A stretch of DNA of 64,000 bases from Aurelia coerulea (Eukaryota; Cnidaria; Scyphozoa; Semaeostomeae; Ulmaridae), in NCBI GenBank assembly GCA_039566865.1, contig CM076961.1, forward strand, positions 689,501 through 753,500. The letters are read 5' to 3'. Of the stretch, positions 23,501-35,500 are shown piece by piece. The stretch's first letter is position 1. Each line of letters begins with the position of its first letter. A program made the position numbers and the translations under genes. The notes under the pieces are model-generated. The model was given only the letters and a program-made list of their open reading frames with translations, searched no databases and was not told the origin of the DNA.

Positions 23501-26500
23501 GGAAGGCCTAGATGCAATTATCGAGAATCTTTTAGAATGTAATATAACAAAAAGAGTTCGAATCATGTTCGTAGGAAGTCAGCAAAGTGGGAAATCAAGT
23601 ATTATTATGTCATTACAATCATTGACAGGAAATGTTGCTGACAGTCAAACCCTTGGGATTCCAGTCCGAACATGGCTGCCTTTTAAAGATCGCAAATCCG
23701 GTGGTATGTTTTCCAAAGTTTCTCGCTTTTTTGAAGGAGATCATTTTGCGTAAGATTATTCCATATAGTGGCCATTAGTGTTGCTGGGAAACCCCGCTTA
23801 ATTTCTTCCCATTGTTCTGTTAAAGAAATAAATCTTTCTGTTTTGAGGATCAGTTTTCATCTCTTAAATACTTTGACAAATCTAGCTTACCTTGCCATCA
23901 ACGTTCAAGTTTGCTTCTTAAAATCTTGCTCCAATGTTTCTCAGATAAATAACAAATGTGAAAGTCTGCAAATCGAAAAATTAACGAGTTTTCAGCGAGT
24001 AATTTCAGTTTATTGCGTAGCTTAGCTGAGCTTTTCATAGACAAACTGTAATAACTCTTCTTTCCATAGATATGCTAGAAATGTATTCACTATGTACATT
24101 TAGGCTATGTATCCATTGTTTTTAATTGTTATCCCGTTTCTATTTGTAGTTCCTAAAGCCTTGAAGAATGCAATCGAGAGAAACTTGACGATAGAAGAAA
24201 CTGGATTGTCTCTAGAGATCTGGGATTGCTCAGGAAGAAAGGTCAGATTTTGTTTTACATCAACTTAACTTTCTCTCCACTACACAAGAAAGCTATAGTT
24301 CACTGAGTCTCTTAATTTACTTAGCATTTTCAGAATTTTTCAAATTAATTATGCCTTTCTTCAGCTGAGTCAGTAATGTATGTAATGTTTGTCTGCAAAA
24401 ATGCTTCACTTTTTACTTTTTATCGAATTTGTATTGTTCCCTTTTTTATGCATCTTCTATTTCTATGTATCGTAGGGCTTGAATCTTCGCAAAAATTTTA
24501 AATCATTCGTGTAAAATGTGATGGTCCCGTTCTTTCAACTGAATTGATCAAAGGGAACTCCATGTAATTTACCATAATCCCAGAGAGAGCAATTTTGATA
24601 TCAGCTTTATTCTAGAGTTACAAAATTTTGAAAATTTCTGCTAGTTGTGACGTCATCAAATTTTTAAATCGTAAACCATAAAAGCTACAGACGTTTACTT
24701 GCTACCATCTCGTAGACCTTCAAAAACTGAGCACTTCTTGTATTGTTTATATTGATTTTCCTCAATCAGTTATGGAGCTTTAAATGTTTGTCAAAGCTTC
24801 AGATACCTCCTCTCGAGCTTGCTTTTCTATGCATCTTCTCTTCTTTCACAGGCTCTGCAGGGAATTCATCCACTTTTCATGGGACCCAGATCACTATATG
24901 TCGTCTGCTTCAATGTGGCAATGCATAGCAGTATAGAGAAAGTTTACCAATGGGTCAATACAATTCAAGCCAAGGTAAGCACTTTAGCATGCATGTCCAA
25001 GGTTATACCCCAAGTCACATTTCATAATGTTTCGTTTTTTCTGCTCTTTTTACTAGAAATGAGTTATTTCAAAGTCTTTCTCGTCTTGCCCTGTTTGTTT
25101 TAGAATCTCGGAGCACCAATAATCATTGTTGCATCGCACAAAGACAAGGCCAAAGATATACCCCAAGTCACATTTAATAATGTTTCGCTTTTCTGCTCTT
25201 TTTACTAGAAATGAGTTATTTCAAAGTCTTTCTCATCTTGCCTTGTTTCTTTCAGAATCCAGGAGCACCAATAATCATTGTTGCATCGCACAAAGATTTA
25301 GCCAAAGACGAGGCTGCGCTTAATTCCATCTGCTCGGGGGTGATGACACGCTTGACTGAAATGGAAATTGAATATGTTCGAAGGATACGACACAATCTTG
25401 AATCAACTCAGTAAGTATCTATAACGAACTTTTCATTTCTCTGCGTATTTTGACTGTTTATCTATTTACCGATCTGCCTAATGGTTGGATTATCTATTTA
25501 CCGATTTGTCTGTTTGTTGGTTTATCTACTTATTGATTTGTGTGCTTACATATTTTGCCGATTCAGTGGACTGTCGTTTTTATGGATTCGTTGATTTTAT
25601 TTTTCTGTTTAGTTGATTTGTCTATGTTTCATATTGTTCGTTTGTTTACCGATTTGCCTATTCAATGTTTCATCTATCTATTGATTTGTATTTTTTCTTA
25701 TTTTATTGACAAATTAATTTCTCTATTTTATTAATAGACCTTTTAGTCATTCTAAAAAAGAGCCTGGATGGAGCAATATGTATGCATTTCTATTTGAGAG
25801 GTTCGATTAAGTGGCGTTCGAGCTTCTTTCGCTTCTATCCACATTTGAAAAATCTACAAAATGTAAAAATTATCATTCGATTCCAGATTCTTTTTGCTAA
25901 AAGGTCTATGATTTTTGTGCCTCAATATATATTTCTTTTAGTTTTGTAGAAAGTAGTTTCCTTTCCTTCATGAAAAAATCGACCCTTCATATATCATTTT
26001 AAGAAATAACACTGACAAATGCACCAAACATGTCTTGTTAAAGGAGTCAACGGTTTTGAATCAGACAAATTTTAAAGCAATTAAATAGATAACATGCACT
26101 CAACCATACATCTATGTTACTTAAATTTATAGATTCTCTGGAAAATTAAATTCTGAACGCTTTCGGTAGGTTGTAGGCAGTTTTAATAACCAGATAAGTT
26201 AGAAACATCAAAAGAAACCGAACGTATTTGATTAATAAACTTCAAAAAGTTAATCTTTGCATTTGAAATTTTTATTTTTGCGTTGATTGAAATCTGTTTC
26301 TTGAGGTCAGGTGAAGTTACGTTTCTATAGTAACAAATTGCAAACATGCAGGTGGATTTGCAGACAAATCTTGTTGCCTCGTTTCGAGTTACAGCCTCAC
26401 TCCCAGTATGGAAGCAATCAAATGGCTATGACTGCAACATTAAGACGTTCTCGGAACTTTTGGCTTTTAATTTTCTTACAACGTTGGCCTTTCATCCTTC

Positions 26501-29500
26501 TGCTCCATTTTTGTACTACTTGAGCTCAAATCTTTAAAAAAGTGGGTGTAAAATTCTATCGCACTTTCTTTGAATTAAATGGCTTCGAAGTAACTTAGGG
26601 CACTTTGCTGTGAATCTGCCGTGGAAATTTTTTGAGATCTTGATTAATTTCAAATGGTGGCATTCATTATTTTTCACGCTGTGACGTCATCAAGTTTTTA
26701 AATCCTAAGCCAAAAAAGACGCAGATTTCTGCTTGCCACCATCCTGTAGAGCTTCATAAACTATGGTTTTCTTGACGGTTAAGTCATTTTTCCCTAATTG
26801 GTTCAGGATTTATGATGATTCTCATTTTTCTCCAAATTTTCTATGATATCTTCAAAAAATATTTCAAATGCCGCCATTTTGAAAATAATAAAGATATGGA
26901 GAAATTTCCACGGCAGATTTACAGCAAAGCATCCAAATTTCCTTTCAAGCCATTCAATTCAAAGAAAAATGTAATAATACAATACAGCGACGCAGTGTGA
27001 ACGCAAAGCAAGAACGGATAAATTTTGTTCCGTTTTCTCATGAAAAGTGGAGCAGTGGGAACGGGGCCTCGGATCATATGAATGACTTTGGCGCCGCAGA
27101 GGATCATGGTTACCAATGGGTCTTTATTATTGATGCTTTTGTTATTGATCAATCTATCATTTGCAGTTCTTACGTCACGTACAGAGATCTGAGTGAAGAG
27201 GGCATTATAAAGGCAAGGAAAGAAACTCTAAGGATGATGCTAGAACAAAGGCCTATTGTTCACAGAAATGTTGTTATGGTCAGTTCCATTAATGAGCAGG
27301 TAATTTTTTTCCTTTTTATACAATCGTTGCATTTTTGTTTCTCCGTCTTCAAAATCTTTAAAATACATTGCAACATTTTGGTTAATGCATCTTTCGTTTG
27401 CTTTTAAAGGTGGTGTGAAGCGAAAACTTTTATTGATGCAAATGAATAGCGCAGTTGAATGATAAAGAATGTCGTTTAAATTTTTTTGATACCTTGTTTA
27501 GAGCTCCACTGTTTTGTACGTTTTGCTGATGACGTCATTTTGTTTGCAAAATGTAAAGAAAGTATACAAGGTTGGCCATGTTTCCAAAGAGAAATCAAAT
27601 TAAAAAACTTTGTACAATCAACATGCCTTTCTAAACATCATATTAAGTGGCTGAAATATTTCTTACCACTGTAACCTTTCAAAAATCAGATACAGTTATA
27701 TTTCCATATGTTATCCTAGTAATTTGCAAACAAAATGACGTCATCAGCTGCAACTTTAATGGCTTGAAAGGAACTTCGGGTATCACACCACCTTTAATGG
27801 CTTGAAAGGAACTTCGGGTATTTTGTTATACATGTTCATTTCATTGGCAATCTTTGATATCTTGAATATTTTCAGAATTATAGCGTCTTCTTGGTTTCAA
27901 ACAGTTGTCCGGTTGTGACGTCATCAAATTGCTAAATCCTAAACCACAAAAGCTACAGATTCTGCTTACTGTCATACGATAGACCTTAGATATGCTGAAA
28001 GTTTCGAATTGTCATTCATCAAATATTATACCCTCATGGAACTGTCTTTTTTCAAATGATCGTCGTCACAATCTTCCTCGTCAAATTTTTGATCAGACTG
28101 TCGGTTTCATCTGGAGTTGCATTATCTATGAATAGACCTTGTAGCTATTCTAAAAAAGAATCTGAATCGAACGATATTCTTATTCGTTTTGAAGGATTTT
28201 CGAATGTGCACTATAGTGATAGAAGCTATAACGCCATTCGATCGAGCCTCGCGTATAAAAATGCATCAAAACATATCGCTCGATCCAGGCTCTTTCGTGG
28301 AATAGCTAAAAGGTCTGTTCTAATATATCGTAATTTCTCTCAACAGGGCATAGCTGATCTTCGTAAGTTATTAGTAGAGAAAGCCCTGAACACAGACTTA
28401 TTTCCTGCATACAACTTGAACAAGGGATCTGAGCAACTTTGTGTGGAACTGCTTCGATTACGTCAACAAAGTCTCATCGTACAAACGTTAACTGATTTCA
28501 AAAGACGTGCAAAATATGTTGGGATTGAAAATGAGGCAATTTTGAAAAAGATCATGGAGGATTTGAACATGGTGGTATGTTCCATTTTTTCTTGCTCATA
28601 ATTCTTTCTTCGTCCATTTGTAAATAATGTTTCTCTATGTTTTCTGTTATCAATTTAAGATCATTTTGAATATTCCATTATATTTTACAATCTTCGTTTT
28701 GCTACCGGATGATTGAAAAAACAACGATCCCCGTTTGAAAGACTACTTCTCCTTGGATATCAATGCGATAATGGTGGAAAATATATTATTTAATTGAGAA
28801 CATGTTCAAGTCCATTTTGAAATTCACCCGACTAAAATCAGCCACTGCGTTCCTGTATTATGAGGGGTTTTCTCGATGAAGCCCCTTCAAGAAACCTTCA
28901 AACAGGCCTAAAACCACGACCAAATTTTCTGCCTTAAAGCAATGACTTTTGCACGCTTTAACACGTGTCATCATTGGGCGCATAGCATCTTCAATCTGGG
29001 TGATTTCAAGAGGATAACACGTGTCACAACGTGCAGAAGTCATTGTTGTCAGGCAGAAGTATTAGGTAAATTTTGAAATGGATTTCAACATGTATTATGC
29101 AATATAGTTGCCAATATTATCGTCTTGATATCCAGGAAGCAGTAGCCTTTCAAACCGGGGGGTTGCTCTTTACTCACCCGGTATATTTATGCTAGATTTA
29201 GTATTCTTTCTACGCGAATTTCACTTCCCTTTCTTTACAGGGCTGCATCATGAGCTTCAACTACCCCCGTCATCTTACACCAGACAATGAGCAAATCATC
29301 TGTATTGACCCAGCATCTCTTGCGAACACAATGGCTGGCATTTATCGAAACGAGGACAACCCCCAGGATTTGGTTAATCTGTTGCAACGTGGTGGGCATG
29401 TGGACACTTTCTGGCCTGCTGCAAAACCAAATGATTGGACGCTGCGAGGGGCATTCACAAATATCACACACAATGGAATGATTCGAGAAACAATAATACC

Positions 29501-32500
29501 ATTGTTGTTGCATCTCAGCCTCATTCACGTAAGAATTATTTCTATCGTTATCCAAAGTTTTGAGCTCTAAACAGTGAAATATTGAGTCAATAACTTAGTT
29601 GTACTTTGAAATGCTTTTGGCTGATGCACCCAGCAAACTGGGTCTAAATTTTTGGTGGGAGGGCATCGTAATCATTTACAAAGCCAGGGAAAGATGCATT
29701 GATAATGATTCTGACAAGTTGGCTGATCATGTTTCTGCAAAATCTGTGTCTTCAAGATTAGGGTAGTTAGAGTGCTCATTAAATATTTCAGAACTTTGGG
29801 CTGCCCAAGATCTTTTAGCTCCGTGTTTTTGTTTAAAATTTCCTTGAAACAACCGGCTGAATGAATTCCTCTTCCTACGAAACTTAAAAAATCAGAATGT
29901 TCCTACGAAATTTGGCCAAGTAGTTGGGGAACAATTTTGAGATTTTTTCACCTTTTAGCAGGTGTTAGATTTAAACGGAGAAAATCTAATGTTTATTATC
30001 AAGTGTAAAGTATTTTGAGATAATGATTTGAAATGATTTTATATTAGTTAGTTTGAGGTAATTTTAAACGTTGTTTTGACCAGGGAGCGAATTCCTGATA
30101 ACAAATGGCTAAATTAGTCTCACATTGCAAAGATAAAACATTAAAGAGTCAAAAGAGTGTCTAACATAGCCTAAAATGCCTACCATTGTTGTTGAAATTC
30201 AATCCAAAAATGAGATGCACTTTCCGTCCAAACATCAGCTTCCATCTTGTTTTCTCTACAAAGTGGGCGATGCGCTGCGAAGGAGGCGCATATCACATCG
30301 CAGAATGCAACTCAATGCGCGATTCCTCTTCCTTGGTTTTGACTTAACACTGAAATTTCATTGCCGTCTTTTTTATTTGTTGATGTGTTTTCGTACAATA
30401 TCTTCACTCTATTAGAAAAATGATTTATATTTTCAAAGCAATATGATTTTCATTGCAGCAAGGACAGTTAGATGAAGACCAGGCCAAGCTTTTGATCAAA
30501 GTCATGGAATGGTTAGTGATCCTGGTCAGCGGTGCTCCAAATGCCAGTTATGACGTAGAATTGATTCTAACCAATTACAAAAACCTTTCTGTTTACAAGA
30601 GATACTTCATGCCTTTCCAAGGGAAGCTTCCTGTCATCCCACAGGTATGCAGTTTGAGTTCTTTTATGTTGAATCCAGCTATCAGAAATAAAGCTGTGCA
30701 ACTAGTCATGTAGAACTTAAGGCATATTTTTGTTTTGTCTCTTAAATGGGACATGATTTTAGTCTAGTGACTGTAAAATTGAACTATGTCTTTCAGGTGA
30801 ACGCATGGCTTCCAACTTGCCCGGAAACACATCTCGAAATCGGTTGGCGGTTTCGTTTCTTCAAACCAATATCACACTCATTCTTCATCTCATTGATCTC
30901 AGCAAGCACAATGGCGTTACGATCAAGCGAAACGCTGAGTTACTGGCAATCTGGGGCGTATTTACGCGTGGGAGATGTCGATATTTCGGTGGTCCAGGAA
31001 AAGAATACGCTCGATGTTGATGTTATGGCAAGGCCTAAATACGTGAAAGGGCATAACAGGCAAGCGTATAATATGGGATGGTGCTTCTTGAGCCGATATT
31101 TATACGTCATACAAACCATCTTGTGCACGTATCCAGCCATCTTTTATGAAGTTTTTGTTTACAATACGAAGTTAGAACAAATGAAGTCGATGCCACAGGT
31201 TGTTGAAGCGTACACAAGAGGAGATATTTCAAAGGATGTTGCATTGCAGATGATCCCAGTACCAAGTAGGTTTTTATCATCGCGTTCTTGTTGTATTTAA
31301 TTCGTCGTATCGATTCTGTTTTAGTATCAGACATTATTACCTGACTGACGCTTCTAAAACGAGGATCCCGCCAATCTCATTGGTTAATCGCACATTTCCC
31401 GCGGTTTTCCCGTAGCCTTGTACAATACGATACAAGGACGCGTTTTTGTCACCACAGCAACTAATTTAGGCCTGTGAGATTTACAATGAACTCAAACAAC
31501 ATAACAGTAACAAAATGAGTTTGACTAAATGGTACAAGTCAAAATTAGAAGCTATCAGGTAATAAAACTCATACTAACCGGTTTTGTAGTTGTACAGGAA
31601 GATATAAGCCCTCGGTCTTATTGCACAGACCTCGCAAGCTCGGTCTGTATTTTTAAGACCTCGGGCTTTATATTTTCCTGTACAACACAAAACCGGTTAG
31701 TATGCGCATAAAATATGATTCCACGGAAAATTGATACAGGATTGAGACTTCCTACCAGAAGGTTTCCGGAAGAGTTCAAAACTTAAACTAGATTTCAAAA
31801 GTCTTAGCATGGTATATAGAAATAAATTGAATTGAGTCGAACATTTTTCATCTGTTCTATTTCCTTAGAAAATGCCCGTATTGAGACTATTGTGCATGCT
31901 TTTTTTATGTATCGGCAATATTATTCAAAAGAAGCAAAGCTATTCCAAAAGTATTAGTATATTCTTTTTACAAACTAGGATGACCCATCATTTCAACTGC
32001 GTCTTGTGTTTGTTTTGCTTGAACTGGATATTTTCATGGCGATAGATTCTAAAACTTTGAGTATCTTGTATGGCCTAGCCAAAGTGCTCAAAGAAAATTG
32101 CCTTGCAAGGCCCATACCGCCAGCTATGGAATCATATCAAGTAACACATCGTCTTGCAAAACTTTTGATTCTAATCTCTGCATTTAGTTTATGATAGATA
32201 TGAGCCACAATTTCTTTGTTTCTAAGGCATCTTATATAGATATCAGTTGCATGCACACTCGTTGAAACTGCTGACAGAATACTTACATGCATGCAGCTTT
32301 TGGATGATTTGATTGGTTTATACCGACTCTCTTTCAAACTGATCACATGAAAAACATTAGACTTTTGACTGCGTGGGAAGTCATCCAATACTCAACCTCA
32401 TATTTGCAAGCAGGTCACATGAGAGTCACGTGAATAAATAGGAAAATATCACATGTTTGCGAAATATCCCCCTCGAAGCATGCTACTTACATGGGCACAT

Positions 32501-35500
32501 TGCCTTTAAGTTAGAAATAGAGCAGTACTAAATGTTATGCTTTTCTGATTTAGCTGAAGACAAAGTTGGACAAAGATCAAAAATTCCTCCAGATATCTGC
32601 GATTGGTTGATGGACTGCTCAGGTAACTGATTTTGTCTTTGTGTTTCATCTTGATACTAAATCTCAAGTTTAAAATGTACTTAAGTAGTTGTATACTTAT
32701 ATTTAAGTTTTTAAAACGGCAAGGGTGAAGTTTGTAAAACAAAGGATACAGTTTTTAAGACAAAGCGATTTACAGCCTCAAGAATAGATTTCACACCTTC
32801 AACGCAACCAACCATACTGTTTTGCATTCTCACTTTATTTCGATTTGAAATTTATTCTTCTGAAAGGAAATCGCTTTGTCTTTTCGGAAACCTGAATCTT
32901 TTGTTTTACAAGATTTGCTCTTACTTTCTAAAACCATGATGATGAACACACACCCCGGGGGGGGGGTCACTTCAATAGGCGGATGACGGGGGTGTGCCAT
33001 TTTCAATTGTAAAATCATACCCTAAAATTTATGAATTTTTCAAAAACCATACCTCAAAATTTACGGGCCTTTCAAAAAAGATACCCTAAAATTGTGACCA
33101 AAATTCGAAATTCTAACCAAGTACCTGAAATCAGATTAAATTCAATACCCTCAAGCATTTTTCTTCCAAAATGACACCCCAAAATTTATGTTCATTTGTG
33201 ATGTTACCAAAAATGACACCCTAAAATTTATTTTCAGCCTGAAAAAAGGTACCCCAAAAAATGGCACATCCCCGTACTGGTACATATGGTAGTGACCCCC
33301 CCGGGACACACACGTTATCTGTTTTTCCCAAAATTTTCACTGCCCTTAAAATCAAGCTCCATTTGTTAGCTTGATTGCTGGCGAGACAAGAGAAATTGAG
33401 ATGGGAATTGAAAATTTGAATCAAATTGCACAACTTTCGCTTGCGATCGCTGAAAAGTTGAACTGCACTGCAAGCAACTTGAACTCCAAGGCGAACCGTG
33501 GCGACCGGCCTGTAGGTGTTTAAAGGTGATTCGGTGGCTTGCTCAATGAGATTTGCGTTCTTCTAGTTTTCCTTTGTCCATGGTTCGGTGAATTTACGAA
33601 AAAGCACTGGAAGAACGCAACACTCAAAAGTTAATAGAGGAGGCTGCCGAATAGTAGTGAAGCTTTTGGGATCAAGCGAGTAATATGCATCGATCTCAAA
33701 TTAGAAGCTCAATGCTTGACTACACTGCTTGAAAGAATATCATTAAAAAGAGCTTTCGTTGTAACTGACAAATTTTAGTAAATGACAACGCTGTATTGAA
33801 CTGTACTTAAATTTAATTTTGCCTTACACTGATCACATCATAATTAGAAACTTAAGTAATAGAAGCTCTTGAACACTTTTATTCCTTAAGTCCTTAAGGA
33901 GACATCTCCTTATATATATTGTGTTTATATTTATAGATTTTAATAAAAATGTAATTATAGATATAAAGATATAATATTTCCTTCAATGTATCAAGAGATC
34001 TTTCGCAATTTTTAATTCCACTATTGATAAATATTTTTGGAAAATTTATGGCAATTTCATTTGAGTAATTTGAGTGGGAGTGGCGATTTTATTGAGGGCA
34101 ACCAGTTGTCAAGTTATAACCCCGTTTAAGCGTTAATCGTTTTATCAGAAGCTTGAAAGTAAACCGCAAAATTTAATTATCATTTAATTATTTTCATTTC
34201 TTAATTCCATTTGATTATTCTTGCAGCTCATTGTGTGATTTATATCAACTACGATTCGGAACACTTTAATGAAGTTCGATGTCTCTTGTATCACATTGAA
34301 AGCGCAGGATATGTTTGCGTTTGTCAGCATGAAATTATTGAAGATAAACGAAGTGAATGTTTTGAAAGAGCTGGCCTAATTTTGCTGCTTCTTACGAGCA
34401 AGTAAGTTCATCCAATCTTTCTATTTCATGAGCCAAATAGACAAAATCGACTAAGGTTATTTTACCCATTTCATGTCATGCGATCATACTCTTGGGAAGT
34501 CTCTCTGCTTTTTCCGTCTTCCAGTCGGTAGGGTATTTGTTGGGGAGACGAGATACGCTTTGTTCGAGGAAACTTATGTGTCCCCCGTGCGGTAGGTTGA
34601 TGCTCATGTGCCTGGCAGAGTTCCAACCCAAAACACTACTGAGCTTTCACCTACTGCACGGGGGGACACACGTTTCCTCGGACAAACCTTATCTCGTCTC
34701 ACCAACAAGTATTCGTACAACAGACGATTAAGGTGTAACTACCGAATGTAAGTACGATCGGCTTTATATTCCGTTAGACGTTGCATAAGTGAGAAGCATA
34801 AGTTGCATAAGTGAGAAGCTATGCCCTTGTTGATGGCACCAAATATCTGGCTTTTAGCCTAAACTCTTCAATTATCAAGATGTATTTTAAAACTCCACTC
34901 CTCCTGTTCATTTCGCGTTCTTTGAAGTTCGTAAATTTCTCTTGTTGTTTGTTGATGAAAACTTTTGTTAGAAGGTAAGTACTGCTATAATGGCAACTTC
35001 AAACAAGAATTTTCAAAATTAAACTTGCAAATACTCTTACTTGGCATTGCTATAAAGAAATTTGGGGCATGATAGGATGTTCCTAATCTCTAAAATGATA
35101 ATAAACTTGATGCCAACTGTGATAAGCTATGAAGATTACGAGCTCAATTATCAGAAGTTAAAAGTGTCTATAACCGAGAAAGCTCTTAATGGAAGGAGCC
35201 ATTAGGTGGTTGTCTGAAAGGTGGGTGAGAATTTTTGCAGCTGAATGAAACGTAAGTTTTTCAGTTCACTCTTTTCACAGTTAGTGCTAATCGTTTACCA
35301 ACAGTAATTTTAAAAGTATTTGAAGAAGTTCCTTTCCGGAGGAAGTAGAAGAGCACGTAAGCTTCATAGTTTATCACAGTTGATTTAGAGTTTGGGATTT
35401 GAAACATCAGGTGGAAAACGCAGTCTCACGATAAATCGGAGGGCAAGCACGACGACAACTAGAATCATGTTTATATTTAGTAATTATCATTTCAGCATTT

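Larger units (their letters stand above)
32623..34226. other. ROCO intron with two mobile elements
   Basis: Holds the GCGATTT-family foldback (32750-32930) and a C/G-ended element (32954-33305). The remaining 0.9 kb is AT-rich and I see nothing in it. Confidence 0.65.

Noticed and set aside
27486..27674. Frame containing FADDVILFA, like the reverse-transcriptase YxDD box
   Set aside because: The FADD-coding bases are one arm of a foldback element (GCTGATGACGTCATTTTG is repeated inverted near 27735), and no other RT motif surrounds it.
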